The translations under genes were made by a program, and so were the position numbers. DNA of 64,000 bases from Mucilaginibacter sp. MD40 (GTDB taxonomy: Bacteria > Bacteroidota > Bacteroidia > Sphingobacteriales > Sphingobacteriaceae). The DNA lies in NCBI RefSeq assembly GCF_002288635.1, contig NZ_NRSW01000001.1, forward strand, positions 3,863,852-3,927,851, written 5' to 3'. Below are positions 16,213 through 22,921 of the stretch, piece by piece. The notes beneath the pieces are model-generated. The model made no database searches, had not been told where the DNA came from, and saw only the letters and a program-made list of their open reading frames with translations. Numbering within the stretch: position 1 is the first letter of the stretch; each line of letters begins with the position of its first letter.

Positions 16213-16520
16213 AAGATCGTAGATTGCCCCATCTTTAATTCAATTGATAACGTCTGTTATCGGCAGGTACATAACCCACATTTTGTCATTTTCCTGTTTG
16301 TCACTTGCTCCTTTCTTTTGTATACCTATGAGTAGGTAAGAGTAAATAGATTTAATTGGTTTCCATAAGAGGGGAAGCTTATGGGATAAATCTAAGGCCA
16401 AATTCTTGGTACGCCTTGTGATCCAAATCACTATTTACAAGTTGATTTTTCACAGTTTTTGCATGCCGTTGTGATGGATTATTGTGATTGAAATCACACC
16501 GTTGGCAGATTTATAGGGGA
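16213..16520 (-). promoter_or_regulatory. upstream region of the MauE-DUF6520 operon with two Crp-type dyads
   Basis: Two palindromes fit the Crp consensus TGTGA-N6-TCACA: TGTGATTGAAATCACA at 16483-16498 (perfect) and TGTGATCCAAATCACT at 16417-16432 (one mismatch), 66 bases apart. They sit between the MauE start and the 3' end of the Crp/Fnr gene. They lie 205 and 271 bases upstream of the MauE ATG, so they could act as activator sites with a long leader, or on a promoter not yet visible. A 63-residue frame in this region looks non-coding. Binding is inferred from motif match only. Confidence 0.55.
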
Positions 16521-17087
16521 TTAGTTACGACCGATATAGCGGGTCAGGGTTTCGCGTGTAATGTGCAGGTAAGACGCGATGATCCGGGAGGGCGCCTTTT
16601 TAAAAATGTTGGGGTTGTTTTCGCGGAATAACAGGAACCGTTCTTCTGCCGGTAGTGCGATCAACTTTTGTTTTTCGTATTCTTCATGCTGGTACTTGAT
16701 CAGTATGGCTTTGATTACAGTGGCAATTTCAGAGAACCTGTTATCTAAGTCATGTAATATTATATAGTTCAGGGTAATCAACCTACTTTCTTCCAATATT
16801 TCGGTATAAAAATAAGAAGGCACATTATAATAACCTTCATGGGAAAATACAATGTCCCCGGCTTTCCAAAACCTAACGGTGTGTTCATTGCCATGATGGT
16901 CATAGTAATAATTTCTGGCAAACCCACTTTCAATAAAATATAACCTGTTCTCCATTTGCCCGGCGGCATGAATGATTTGATGGGCTTTGTACTTTTCTTC
17001 TCCCGCCTTTTCGGATAGTTCTTCTTTTAACGTGTCTGATAATCCGGTAATGTTTGACAGTACGCTGAATATGGATGCTAAATTCAT
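16521..17087 (-). CDS. Crp/Fnr-family transcriptional regulator
   Basis: The start at 17087 gives 188 residues, the usual length in Bacteroidota; the open frame upstream (to 17237) would begin before the inferred transcription start and adds Trp/Tyr-rich non-family sequence. Residues 1-115 are the cyclic-nucleotide-like beta-roll (KAHQIIHAAGQMENRLYFIESGFARNYYYDHHGNEHTVRFWKAGDIVFS), without the ligand-binding signature of true cAMP receptors and without a Cys cluster for FeS. The C-terminal helix-turn-helix ends SYLHITRETLTRYIGRN. Its RETxxR pattern matches the residues by which E. coli CRP reads TGTGA. Divergent from the oxoamine synthase gene and probably autoregulated through the 17-bp element. 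Confidence 0.85.
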   Translation of the reverse strand: MNLASIFSVLSNITGLSDTLKEELSEKAGEEKYKAHQIIHAAGQMENRLYFIESGFARNYYYDHHGNEHTVRFWKAGDIVFSHEGYYNVPSYFYTEILEESRLITLNYIILHDLDNRFSEIATVIKAILIKYQHEEYEKQKLIALPAEERFLLFRENNPNIFKKAPSRIIASYLHITRETLTRYIGRN

Positions 17088-17211
17088 AGGTATAGTTTTA
17101 TAAGCCATTGCAAGCCCCGTAAACTGATACACTACCATTAAAAACCAGGACGGATTAATTACAGGTGTATTTAGATGTAAAGGCGATAATGACCGGCTCC
17201 AATAATTCGAG

Positions 17212-17249
17212 CAAAATAAATAGCCTTTTTTGTTCAAAAGTGTGACATG
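17212..17249 (-). promoter_or_regulatory. promoter of the Crp/Fnr gene with 17-bp element, copy 2
   Basis: On the minus strand the 17-mer (17249-17233) contains the -33 TTTG. Fifteen bases later comes TTATTTTG (17219-17212), a one-mismatch -7 box, placing the start near 17205 and giving a leader of about 118 bases before the ATG. The geometry is the same as in copies 1 and 3. Confidence 0.6.
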
Positions 17250-17296
17250 CTTAATTATTTTACGTTTTAGTTAATTAAAAATTAACTGAAAATTCA

Positions 17297-17334
17297 CATG
17301 TCACACTTTTGAATGTTTTTGCACGGTATTTTAG
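17297..17334 (+). promoter_or_regulatory. promoter of the oxoamine synthase operon with 17-bp element, copy 3
   Basis: The 17-mer (17297-17313) contains the -33 TTTG (17308-17311). After 15 bases follows TATTTTAG (17327-17334), a one-mismatch -7 box; the start is expected near 17341, 17 bases before the ATG. Copies 2 and 3 form a perfect inverted repeat with a 47-base spacer between two divergent genes. Confidence 0.7.
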
Positions 17335-17357
17335 GGATTAACTTTAACTAAATACCT

Positions 17358-18641
17358 ATGTCGGCAATAAATTTTGAAAGGGCAAGCTTCAAAGATTTTG
17401 AGAGCATTGCGGGGCAGGATGTATATCAGACTGCCCGTGAATTTGTGGAGTACCTTGATTTTCTGCGGTCCAATGGTCATTTAAATTACCGGATCGAGTC
17501 TTTGTCGCCTGTCGGCCCGGAGATGAACCTGATATTACCGGGTGATAGTCACCCAACGTGGTGCGTGTGCCTGGTTTCCAATGATTATCTTGGTTTCAGC
17601 CAGCATCCGCTGGTCAAAGCAGCGGTGATCAAAGGAATAGAACTGTTTGGAACCGGTTCTGGAGCCTCTCCAGCTATCGGCGGTCATTTTGTTTATCATG
17701 AACAGTTGGAAAGGAAGATCGCCGGCTTTTATAAACGGAAGGATGCCATCCTATATACCACAGGCTATACCGCGAACAGCGCTACCCTCCAGTGTTTCCT
17801 GCATAAAGATGAGCACGATGCCCAGAAGAACGATATCGCGATCCTGGACATGAATGTACATGCCAGTGTTTACGAAGGCGCCCTGACGACAACGGTGAAA
17901 ACCTTCCTGCATAACGACCTGAATATGCTGGAACATGTACTGAAGAACGCGCAAGATAAATACCGCACGAAAATGGTGGTGATTGATGGCGTTTACAGCC
18001 AGGACGGGGATATTGCGCCCATTGCAGCGATAGCAGACTTAACCCATCGTTACGGCGCCTACCTGGTCGTTGATGATGCGCACGGTATTGGTGTGGTGGG
18101 CGATACAGGGAGAGGTGTTATCGAATTGGATAATGCATTCGACCAGGTGGATATCATCACCGGTACCTTCAGCAAGGCGCTTGGTAATATCGGGGGTTAT
18201 GTGATTGCCAGCCCGGAGATTATCACCTATCTCAAATACCAGTCCAAGCAGCATTTATTTTCTACTACTGCAACACCTGCCGTAATGGGTATCCTGAAAG
18301 CCATAGATTTAATCGATGAAGAGCCGGTTTGGCGCGCGCGCCTTTGGGAAAACATAGCCTACTTAAAAAAGGGGCTGATCGACCTGGGGTTCGATGTCGG
18401 CACGACCGCTTCCGCTGTCATACCGGTTAAAGTCGGCGATATCATGAAAACTCTGGAGGCTGGCAGGTTACTGCTAAAGGCCGGTGTTTATACCAACCCG
18501 ATTATGTACCCTGCGGTGGCAAAAAAAAACGCACGCATCAGGATGAACGTGATGGCCACGCACACTCAAGCGCATTTAGACAAAGTACTGGCTGCTTTCA
18601 GCGATGTGAACAAGCAATTAAACATATCTAAACAGTGTTAA
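17358..18641 (+). CDS. alpha-oxoamine synthase-family PLP enzyme (AONS/KBL/SPT/CqsA type)
   Basis: A 427-residue fold-type I PLP enzyme of the alpha-oxoamine synthase family. Seen: H168 (NVHAS, stacking on PLP), D240 and H242 (VVDDAHG), and the Schiff-base Lys273 in GTFSKALGN. These enzymes condense an amino acid with an acyl thioester and release CO2. Family members make biotin precursor, 2-amino-3-ketobutyrate, sphingoid bases, capnine precursors or the CqsA/LqsA quorum signals. There are no biotin or threonine genes nearby. The N-terminal extension of about 70 residues before VSNDYLGF is longer than in BioF and nearer to lipid-type members. A GNAT acyltransferase and a seven-TM LuxR protein share the operon, which favours a lipid or signal product (inference). 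Confidence 0.85.
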   Translation: MSAINFERASFKDFESIAGQDVYQTAREFVEYLDFLRSNGHLNYRIESLSPVGPEMNLILPGDSHPTWCVCLVSNDYLGFSQHPLVKAAVIKGIELFGTGSGASPAIGGHFVYHEQLERKIAGFYKRKDAILYTTGYTANSATLQCFLHKDEHDAQKNDIAILDMNVHASVYEGALTTTVKTFLHNDLNMLEHVLKNAQDKYRTKMVVIDGVYSQDGDIAPIAAIADLTHRYGAYLVVDDAHGIGVVGDTGRGVIELDNAFDQVDIITGTFSKALGNIGGYVIASPEIITYLKYQSKQHLFSTTATPAVMGILKAIDLIDEEPVWRARLWENIAYLKKGLIDLGFDVGTTASAVIPVKVGDIMKTLEAGRLLLKAGVYTNPIMYPAVAKKNARIRMNVMATHTQAHLDKVLAAFSDVNKQLNISKQC

Positions 18642-18661
18642 ACCCTCTTAAATTATCAAAT

Positions 18662-19243
18662 ATGATCCAGGCAAAAAAGGAGCAAAAACATTTGGTGGTG
18701 AGTCTGTTAACAGCAGCTTTCAGAGATAACCAGAGCGTCAACTATATTGTGCGGCAGGATAGCCAAAAAATGGAAAGGATTGCGGCTTTAATGGATTATT
18801 CCTTTGAAATATGCAGGTTATTTGGAGGGGTGTATTTATCACCTGACATGAATGCCTGTGCGCTGATCTTATTTCCGCACCAGCGGAAGTTTTCTATTGC
18901 CGCGATATGGCTGGATATTAAATTGATCTTTAGAGCGATAGGCATTCGAGGGTTGTTTAAGACCTTACAGCGCGAAAGTGCCATCAAGAAAAAGCAGCCC
19001 AAATTACCGATGGCCTATCTTTGGTTCATCGGCGTTGAACCGCGCTTTCAGCACCAGGGAATCGGCACAGATCTGCTCAACCAAGTGATCGATTTTGCCT
19101 ATTTTAGGGATCTTCCAGTTTACCTTGAAACATCCACTATGGCCAACTTGCCCTGGTATGAACGGGCTGGGTTCGCAATCTACGATAAGCTCAGTCTTGG
19201 ATACACGATGCACTTCCTCAAGCGACCATTGGACACTCGGTAA
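18662..19243 (+). CDS. GNAT-family acyltransferase
   Basis: The chosen ATG at 18662 follows the synthase stop by 20 bases; an earlier ATG at 18635 would overlap the synthase end and is possible. The product of 193 residues has a GNAT C-terminal half with the acyl-CoA loop in the form PRFQHQGIGTDLLNQVIDFA (about residues 125-145) and the final ETSTMANLPWYERAGFAIYDKL segment. GNAT enzymes move an acyl group from CoA to an amine. In this operon it could acylate the amino ketone made by the synthase upstream. Substrate not determinable. Confidence 0.8.
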   Translation: MIQAKKEQKHLVVSLLTAAFRDNQSVNYIVRQDSQKMERIAALMDYSFEICRLFGGVYLSPDMNACALILFPHQRKFSIAAIWLDIKLIFRAIGIRGLFKTLQRESAIKKKQPKLPMAYLWFIGVEPRFQHQGIGTDLLNQVIDFAYFRDLPVYLETSTMANLPWYERAGFAIYDKLSLGYTMHFLKRPLDTR

Positions 19244-19244
19244 A

Positions 19245-20165
19245 ATGTTGGTTTTCGGTACACAAATTCATATCGTGACCTTTATTTTTATTGTACTGGA
19301 AACGGGTATGTTCCTTTTTCAGTTTTTTTACTATCTATTTCGTCCCCAGGATAAGCGCCGGTTTTGGTACCTTTTATTATTAGCGCTGATGTTATTTTAC
19401 AACATCACAGGCGGTCTGTTTCCTGATCCTAAAATTCATATTGCTATCAACCTGCAGGAAATGCTTGCCTACGGCAGTGGTTTCCTGATGGCATCTTATT
19501 TCCCCTTCTATTTTTACAAGGCTTTTGAATTGAACTCCCTGCGATGGCACGCCTTCTATGGCGTGCCACTTTTTCTGTTTCTTCCTTATATTGTTTTTTT
19601 TGTTATCGATTATGCCATTTATGGCAACCTGCAAGCGGATATCAAATATGGTATGATCGCGCCGTTCATTTATGCTATGGTCTTATTATGGGTGATGTTC
19701 CGGGCAATTCACAGAAAGCATAAAGGTCGGCGCAACGGGTACAAATATTTGGAGGAAATGGCTATGTATGCCGCGGTCACACCTTGGGCCTCGTTGGCGT
19801 TTTTCGGCTTGGTTGAAAGTGACCAGTTGGTAGAGGTGCTCTGTACCAACACCGGAATTGTTGGAATTACTGTTTTGTTTATTTGGCGCTCCATAAAAGG
19901 AGCAAGATCTGAATATGAACGCTTGATAGCACTTGCCAGCCATGGGGATGGCCCGAACGTTTTTGAGGAAATGTGCCGTTATTACCGTCTGACCAGCCGT
20001 GAAATGGAAATTGTTCTGCTGGTCAAAGAAGGACTTACCTATAAACAGATATCACAAAAATTATTCATAGCCGGTAAAACGGTCGAAAATCATATCCAGC
20101 ATATTTATGAAAAGACCCATGTCAAAAATAAAGTAGCTCTCCTGCAAAAGTTATTTCAAAATTGA
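19245..20165 (+). CDS. membrane-bound LuxR-type regulator (multi-TM sensor plus HTH)
   Basis: The ATG at 19245 follows the GNAT stop by one base; the longer open frame is the GNAT gene read in another frame. The N-terminal 225 residues hold about seven hydrophobic helices (IHIVTFIFIVLETGMFLFQF; FWYLLLLALMLFYNITGGLF; LFLPYIVFFVIDYAIYG; APFIYAMVLLWVMF; and more). A LuxR/NarL helix-turn-helix follows (YRLTSREMEIVLLVKEGLTYKQISQKLFIAGKTVENHIQHIYEKTHVKNKVALL). A one-component regulator with a membrane sensing part is ideally placed to detect a lipophilic product of the two enzymes in its operon. Seven-TM LuxR proteins are frequent in Bacteroidota, with few known ligands. Confidence 0.8.
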   Translation: MLVFGTQIHIVTFIFIVLETGMFLFQFFYYLFRPQDKRRFWYLLLLALMLFYNITGGLFPDPKIHIAINLQEMLAYGSGFLMASYFPFYFYKAFELNSLRWHAFYGVPLFLFLPYIVFFVIDYAIYGNLQADIKYGMIAPFIYAMVLLWVMFRAIHRKHKGRRNGYKYLEEMAMYAAVTPWASLAFFGLVESDQLVEVLCTNTGIVGITVLFIWRSIKGARSEYERLIALASHGDGPNVFEEMCRYYRLTSREMEIVLLVKEGLTYKQISQKLFIAGKTVENHIQHIYEKTHVKNKVALLQKLFQN

Positions 20166-20288
20166 TCCTTTGAACCTATGAGGGATTATACCCATATACA
20201 TCAATTAGAGTATTTATCCTTATTGTCAACTGTTTAGAGGCTTCTCAGCTTTGCTTTAAAATTAAATTATTTTCGAAAGGGGGCGGAT

Positions 20289-21419
20289 ATGACAAATGAA
20301 TTGACACAATTGTTTGAGATCTGGGAAAGAATCAAAGGGCTTGACGAATCCATGATTGAAAAAGAGAATTTTGTTGAAACTTGGGAGCGGCTTTGTTTGC
20401 AAATTCAAATTCAGCTGATTTTAGCCAAAGATGAGAAAACCCGTTATCTAAATGCTATTGCAGTCTTGAGTGATCAGATTTATGAGTACTATAGGAAACG
20501 CCGTAGGCTCACCTTTTTTTTACGTTTTTTTCTGGACAAGCTGGGGGATTTATTAAAAGAACGCGAGATACCTGAAAAATATCGCCGCAGTGAACTAAAG
20601 ATCACAGTTGTTAGCTCTGCAAACTCAGTAGTTACCCAGTTAATTAAATCACAAATTCAAGGTGGGTTATTCGAAGCCCTGAGATCAGCGCTGAAAGATA
20701 TTTCACTAAATAGTGAACCATCCCTACATATTATCGATTTCCTGAGATCGCTCGCCGATTGGTTAAAGCGAAAAAAGGTAATTTCAGCCGAGTACCTGAT
20801 TGATTACCTGGTATTGGTGGATTTCAATCATCCAGCTTTTTTGGAATATATGTTTGACATTTACGAATCGCCACAATTAGCGGTGGCGGATTCAGAAGGT
20901 TTAATTCAAATTGAAAGAAATTTGAGAACGAAACAATTGCATTTGGAGATGTTAAGATTAAGGTCGACTTCTTCGTTGCTAAATGGATTAGAATCGGTTG
21001 CAACGAAGCTACTTGTTTTACTTGCTACACAATTAAGTTGGATATGCAATCGATCAAAAAATGAGTTTGGAGGAAATTGTAATCCGAATTGGTCAAACTC
21101 AAATCAATCCGATAGCAAGGGTGAGCCAATAGCCCGGAAAATTCTTTCTAAATGGCCTGCTGATAAATCAGACCTTATTGAGCTGGTTTACGGTCTTTAC
21201 ATTTATATGCGTTCCAGGGGGAGCCATATTACTATTGCTGCACTGGTTAAATGGTGTGAGGATGCGTTCGGTGTAAATCTGGCGAGGTATTCACACCGAT
21301 TTGCCGAGATCAAAATGCGTAAGTCTACACGGCCGTCTAAATTTTTAGATGCAATGGTTAATGAATTTTTAAATTATGTGGAACAGGGGAATGCTTTTGA
21401 ACCTGACCTTAACAGGTAA
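20289..21419 (+). CDS. RteC-like regulatory protein
   Basis: A 376-residue helical protein. The C-terminal 75 residues (DLIELVYGLYIYMRSRGSHITIAALVKWCEDAFGVNLARYSHRFAEIKMRKSTRPSKFLDAMVNEFL) match the RteC signature: a helix reading ELIYAL-like, a middle with FGVNL-x-YSHRF in place of F-x2-DL-x2-YYRTF, then IKxRK(S/N)xRxKFLD. RteC is the tetracycline-responsive regulator that switches on excision of CTnDOT-type conjugative transposons, and related proteins are scattered in Bacteroidota islands. The gene is the last before the tRNA-Phe fragment, a typical edge position. A direct role in excision is inferred. Confidence 0.75.
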   Translation: MTNELTQLFEIWERIKGLDESMIEKENFVETWERLCLQIQIQLILAKDEKTRYLNAIAVLSDQIYEYYRKRRRLTFFLRFFLDKLGDLLKEREIPEKYRRSELKITVVSSANSVVTQLIKSQIQGGLFEALRSALKDISLNSEPSLHIIDFLRSLADWLKRKKVISAEYLIDYLVLVDFNHPAFLEYMFDIYESPQLAVADSEGLIQIERNLRTKQLHLEMLRLRSTSSLLNGLESVATKLLVLLATQLSWICNRSKNEFGGNCNPNWSNSNQSDSKGEPIARKILSKWPADKSDLIELVYGLYIYMRSRGSHITIAALVKWCEDAFGVNLARYSHRFAEIKMRKSTRPSKFLDAMVNEFLNYVEQGNAFEPDLNR

Positions 21420-21627
21420 AATTAACGTCATGTTTACCGCAATTATATTTCGGATTTTCGCGGATTTTCCGGATATTTGAGTAAGCATCAATTACACGGT
21501 ATCCATTGTCTGTTCTTTAAAATTGATGTTTGCGAAAAACTTTAAAATACTTGATGAATACTTGATAGTTTTAATTTAATCGCAGCAAAGTAGCTGAAAT
21601 ATAGTTACTTATGAACGATTAACATCC

Positions 21628-21671
21628 GACTGAAAATCCTTGTGTCGCTGGTTCGATTCCAGCTGATACCA
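21628..21671 (+). other. att site: 3' fragment of a tRNA-Phe gene
   Basis: The bases read as the second half of a tRNA. They give an anticodon loop CTGAAAA (anticodon GAA), the 3' anticodon strand TCCTT (21637-21641), a 5-base variable loop, a perfect T arm (GCTGG-TTCGATT-CCAGC, 21647-21663), the acceptor strand TGATACC and discriminator A. The expected 5' anticodon strand AAGGA is replaced by TCCGA, and no GGTATCA acceptor start or D arm lies upstream. Similarity therefore begins at about 21628. This is the form expected of the displaced copy at the distal end of an element integrated in tRNA-Phe. Confidence 0.8.
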
Positions 21672-21673
21672 CA

Positions 21674-21708
21674 AAAAAGCCTTCAACGAAAGTTGAGGGC
21701 TTTTTTTA
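21674..21708 (+). terminator. terminator of the original tRNA-Phe gene
   Basis: AAAAAAGCCTTCAAC, loop GAAA, GTTGAGGGCTTTTTTT: a 10-bp stem with one G-U pair, GNRA-like loop and T7 tail, starting 3 bases after the tRNA fragment. It shows this side is the native chromosomal 3' end of the gene. Confidence 0.9.
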
Positions 21709-21823
21709 TTATGGTTGGTAACTATCCAACCTGACTTCTTATAAAAAAATCAAGGTATTGAATGCCGTTCATTGAATCAGCTGCCTTGTAAATGAGCGTA
21801 TGAGCGCTAAGACCAGAACTGCG

Positions 21824-22054
21824 TTATCCTACTATGCCTCCAAGATCCTGAATGTCACTTTTGTGTTTCTTCAACTTACCTTCTTTTTTCTTTAAATAAT
21901 CTTTAGCGTGTGACTTTAGTTCTTCAGCAGCTTCCTTAAGGTCACTTTTCTTTCTGATGTATAGATAAGTAATAGCACCTGCGAACATTGCTCCAATAAG
22001 CAGGCCTGATATTAATATACCGTGATTCTCTTCTTGTTTGAATGGGTTTCTCAT
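21824..22054 (-). CDS. YtxH-like small membrane protein
   Basis: A 76-residue protein with one transmembrane helix (GILISGLLIGAMFAGAITYLYI) followed by a Lys/Glu-rich amphipathic helix (DLKEAAEELKSHAKDYLKKKEGKLKKHKSDIQDL). The layout fits the YtxH / gas-vesicle-GvpP-like group of small stress-linked membrane proteins. Function is not known. It lies 55 bases downstream of the heme oxygenase gene on the same strand and may be co-transcribed. First backbone gene after the element boundary. Confidence 0.65.
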   Translation of the reverse strand: MRNPFKQEENHGILISGLLIGAMFAGAITYLYIRKKSDLKEAAEELKSHAKDYLKKKEGKLKKHKSDIQDLGGIVG

Positions 22055-22108
22055 GACTCTTGTTTTTAGAAATAACGGGATAATTAGCGTTTAGTTTCCG
22101 TGAAAGTA

Positions 22109-22669
22109 TTAAACAGCCTCTGCCACATCAAACACTGCGGCAAAATTGGAGAAGGTTTCATTAGCTTTTTCAATTGCCTGGTGCTCCTCATTTTCGGTGG
22201 GGGCTATCCTGTTTAATGCATCTACAAATCCGGCCCACATCCTGCCTGTTTCCGCACCATAACCGCTAAAAAAAGAAACACCTTCGGTTACGCCGCCTTT
22301 AGAGAGCATTTGTACAATATAAGGGCCACCCATTACAGAACCCTCCATTACGTACAACGCCCCCATAGCCTGCACCGGATTAGTTATTTTAGGGATACGA
22401 ACTGTCGGCAAATCCTGGTCATCAGCACCAAGTTTTATAATATCCGTTTTTAAATGGTCAGCATGCCGCCTGTTGCTGTAATCTGTCAGCACCTCAGGTG
22501 TAATGTAAGGCGCTACAGCTGCTTCCAGCCCTTTAAAATAGGCGTAAAAATATTTTAAAAGATCGGCGTAATCTTTATTTCCCCGTATGGCTTTCAACCG
22601 CCTTACCACTTTACCTTCAAGCGATTGATGCGCCTGCTCTGTAGCAGCCTTTATTTTTGTACTTAACAT
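22109..22669 (-). CDS. biliverdin-producing heme oxygenase
   Basis: The 186-residue protein fits bacterial heme oxygenases (about 190-210 residues). The proximal heme ligand is seen as His14 in KAATEQAHQSLEGKVV. The distal helix is GALYVMEGSVMGGPYIVQML, matching the flexible G-S-x-G-G region above heme. It opens heme to biliverdin, iron and CO. There is no phytochrome in the window that would need biliverdin, so iron release from heme or supply to a distant phytochrome are both possible. It is divergent from the cNMP-type histidine kinase, with 252 bases between them. Confidence 0.88.
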   Translation of the reverse strand: MLSTKIKAATEQAHQSLEGKVVRRLKAIRGNKDYADLLKYFYAYFKGLEAAVAPYITPEVLTDYSNRRHADHLKTDIIKLGADDQDLPTVRIPKITNPVQAMGALYVMEGSVMGGPYIVQMLSKGGVTEGVSFFSGYGAETGRMWAGFVDALNRIAPTENEEHQAIEKANETFSNFAAVFDVAEAV

Positions 22670-22921
22670 ATTATTAAAAGGCTATCCCAAGCCAATAGTT
22701 TTATTGCCCGCACCTCGTAGTTTCAATAATAATGTAACTAAGATTTTGTTTGCGCGGCAAGGCTCAAATATATGATAATTTAGGGCGGAGCAATGATAAC
22801 AACCCGCCGATGAACTTTAATGATAAATCAGGAAAAGAACGATATAATACACCCATACCACGGCACCACTCTGCAATTCTGAATAATTAGCTTTATTATT
22901 GTATTACTTTAGCACTACCGC

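Larger units (their letters stand above)
1..21671. mobile_element. right-hand part of a tRNA-Phe-integrated element (island)
   Basis: The left third of the window is accessory in character: metal-response genes, many small HTH regulators, a SusCD locus, and an RteC-like protein of a family known from Bacteroides conjugative transposons. It stops at a 3' fragment of tRNA-Phe whose 5' half is absent, and conserved housekeeping genes begin just after. In tRNA-targeting integration the original 3' half is left at the far end of the element, so the element lies to the left of this fragment. No integrase, relaxase or conjugation gene is visible here, so whether it is an ICE, a mobilisable element or a decayed island cannot be told. 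Seen: the fragment and the gene content change. Inferred: the boundary. Confidence 0.6.
21420..21823. other. element-chromosome junction region
   Basis: This 404-bp stretch holds no gene. Its left half is AT-rich and unremarkable. The right half has the tRNA-Phe fragment and its terminator, described separately. After 21710 I see nothing until the small membrane protein gene on the minus strand. Confidence 0.6.

Noticed and set aside
16240..16431. 63-residue open frame on the minus strand upstream of mauE
   Set aside because: No domain, composition unlike neighbours, and it covers one of the Crp-type dyads; more likely regulatory DNA.
17088..17237. N-terminal extension of the Crp/Fnr protein
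   Set aside because: The added residues do not belong to the family, and the inferred transcription start near 17205 lies inside this stretch.
21560..21671. A complete tRNA gene at the island edge
   Set aside because: The 5' acceptor strand (expected GGTATCA), D arm and 5' anticodon strand are missing, so only a 3' fragment is present.
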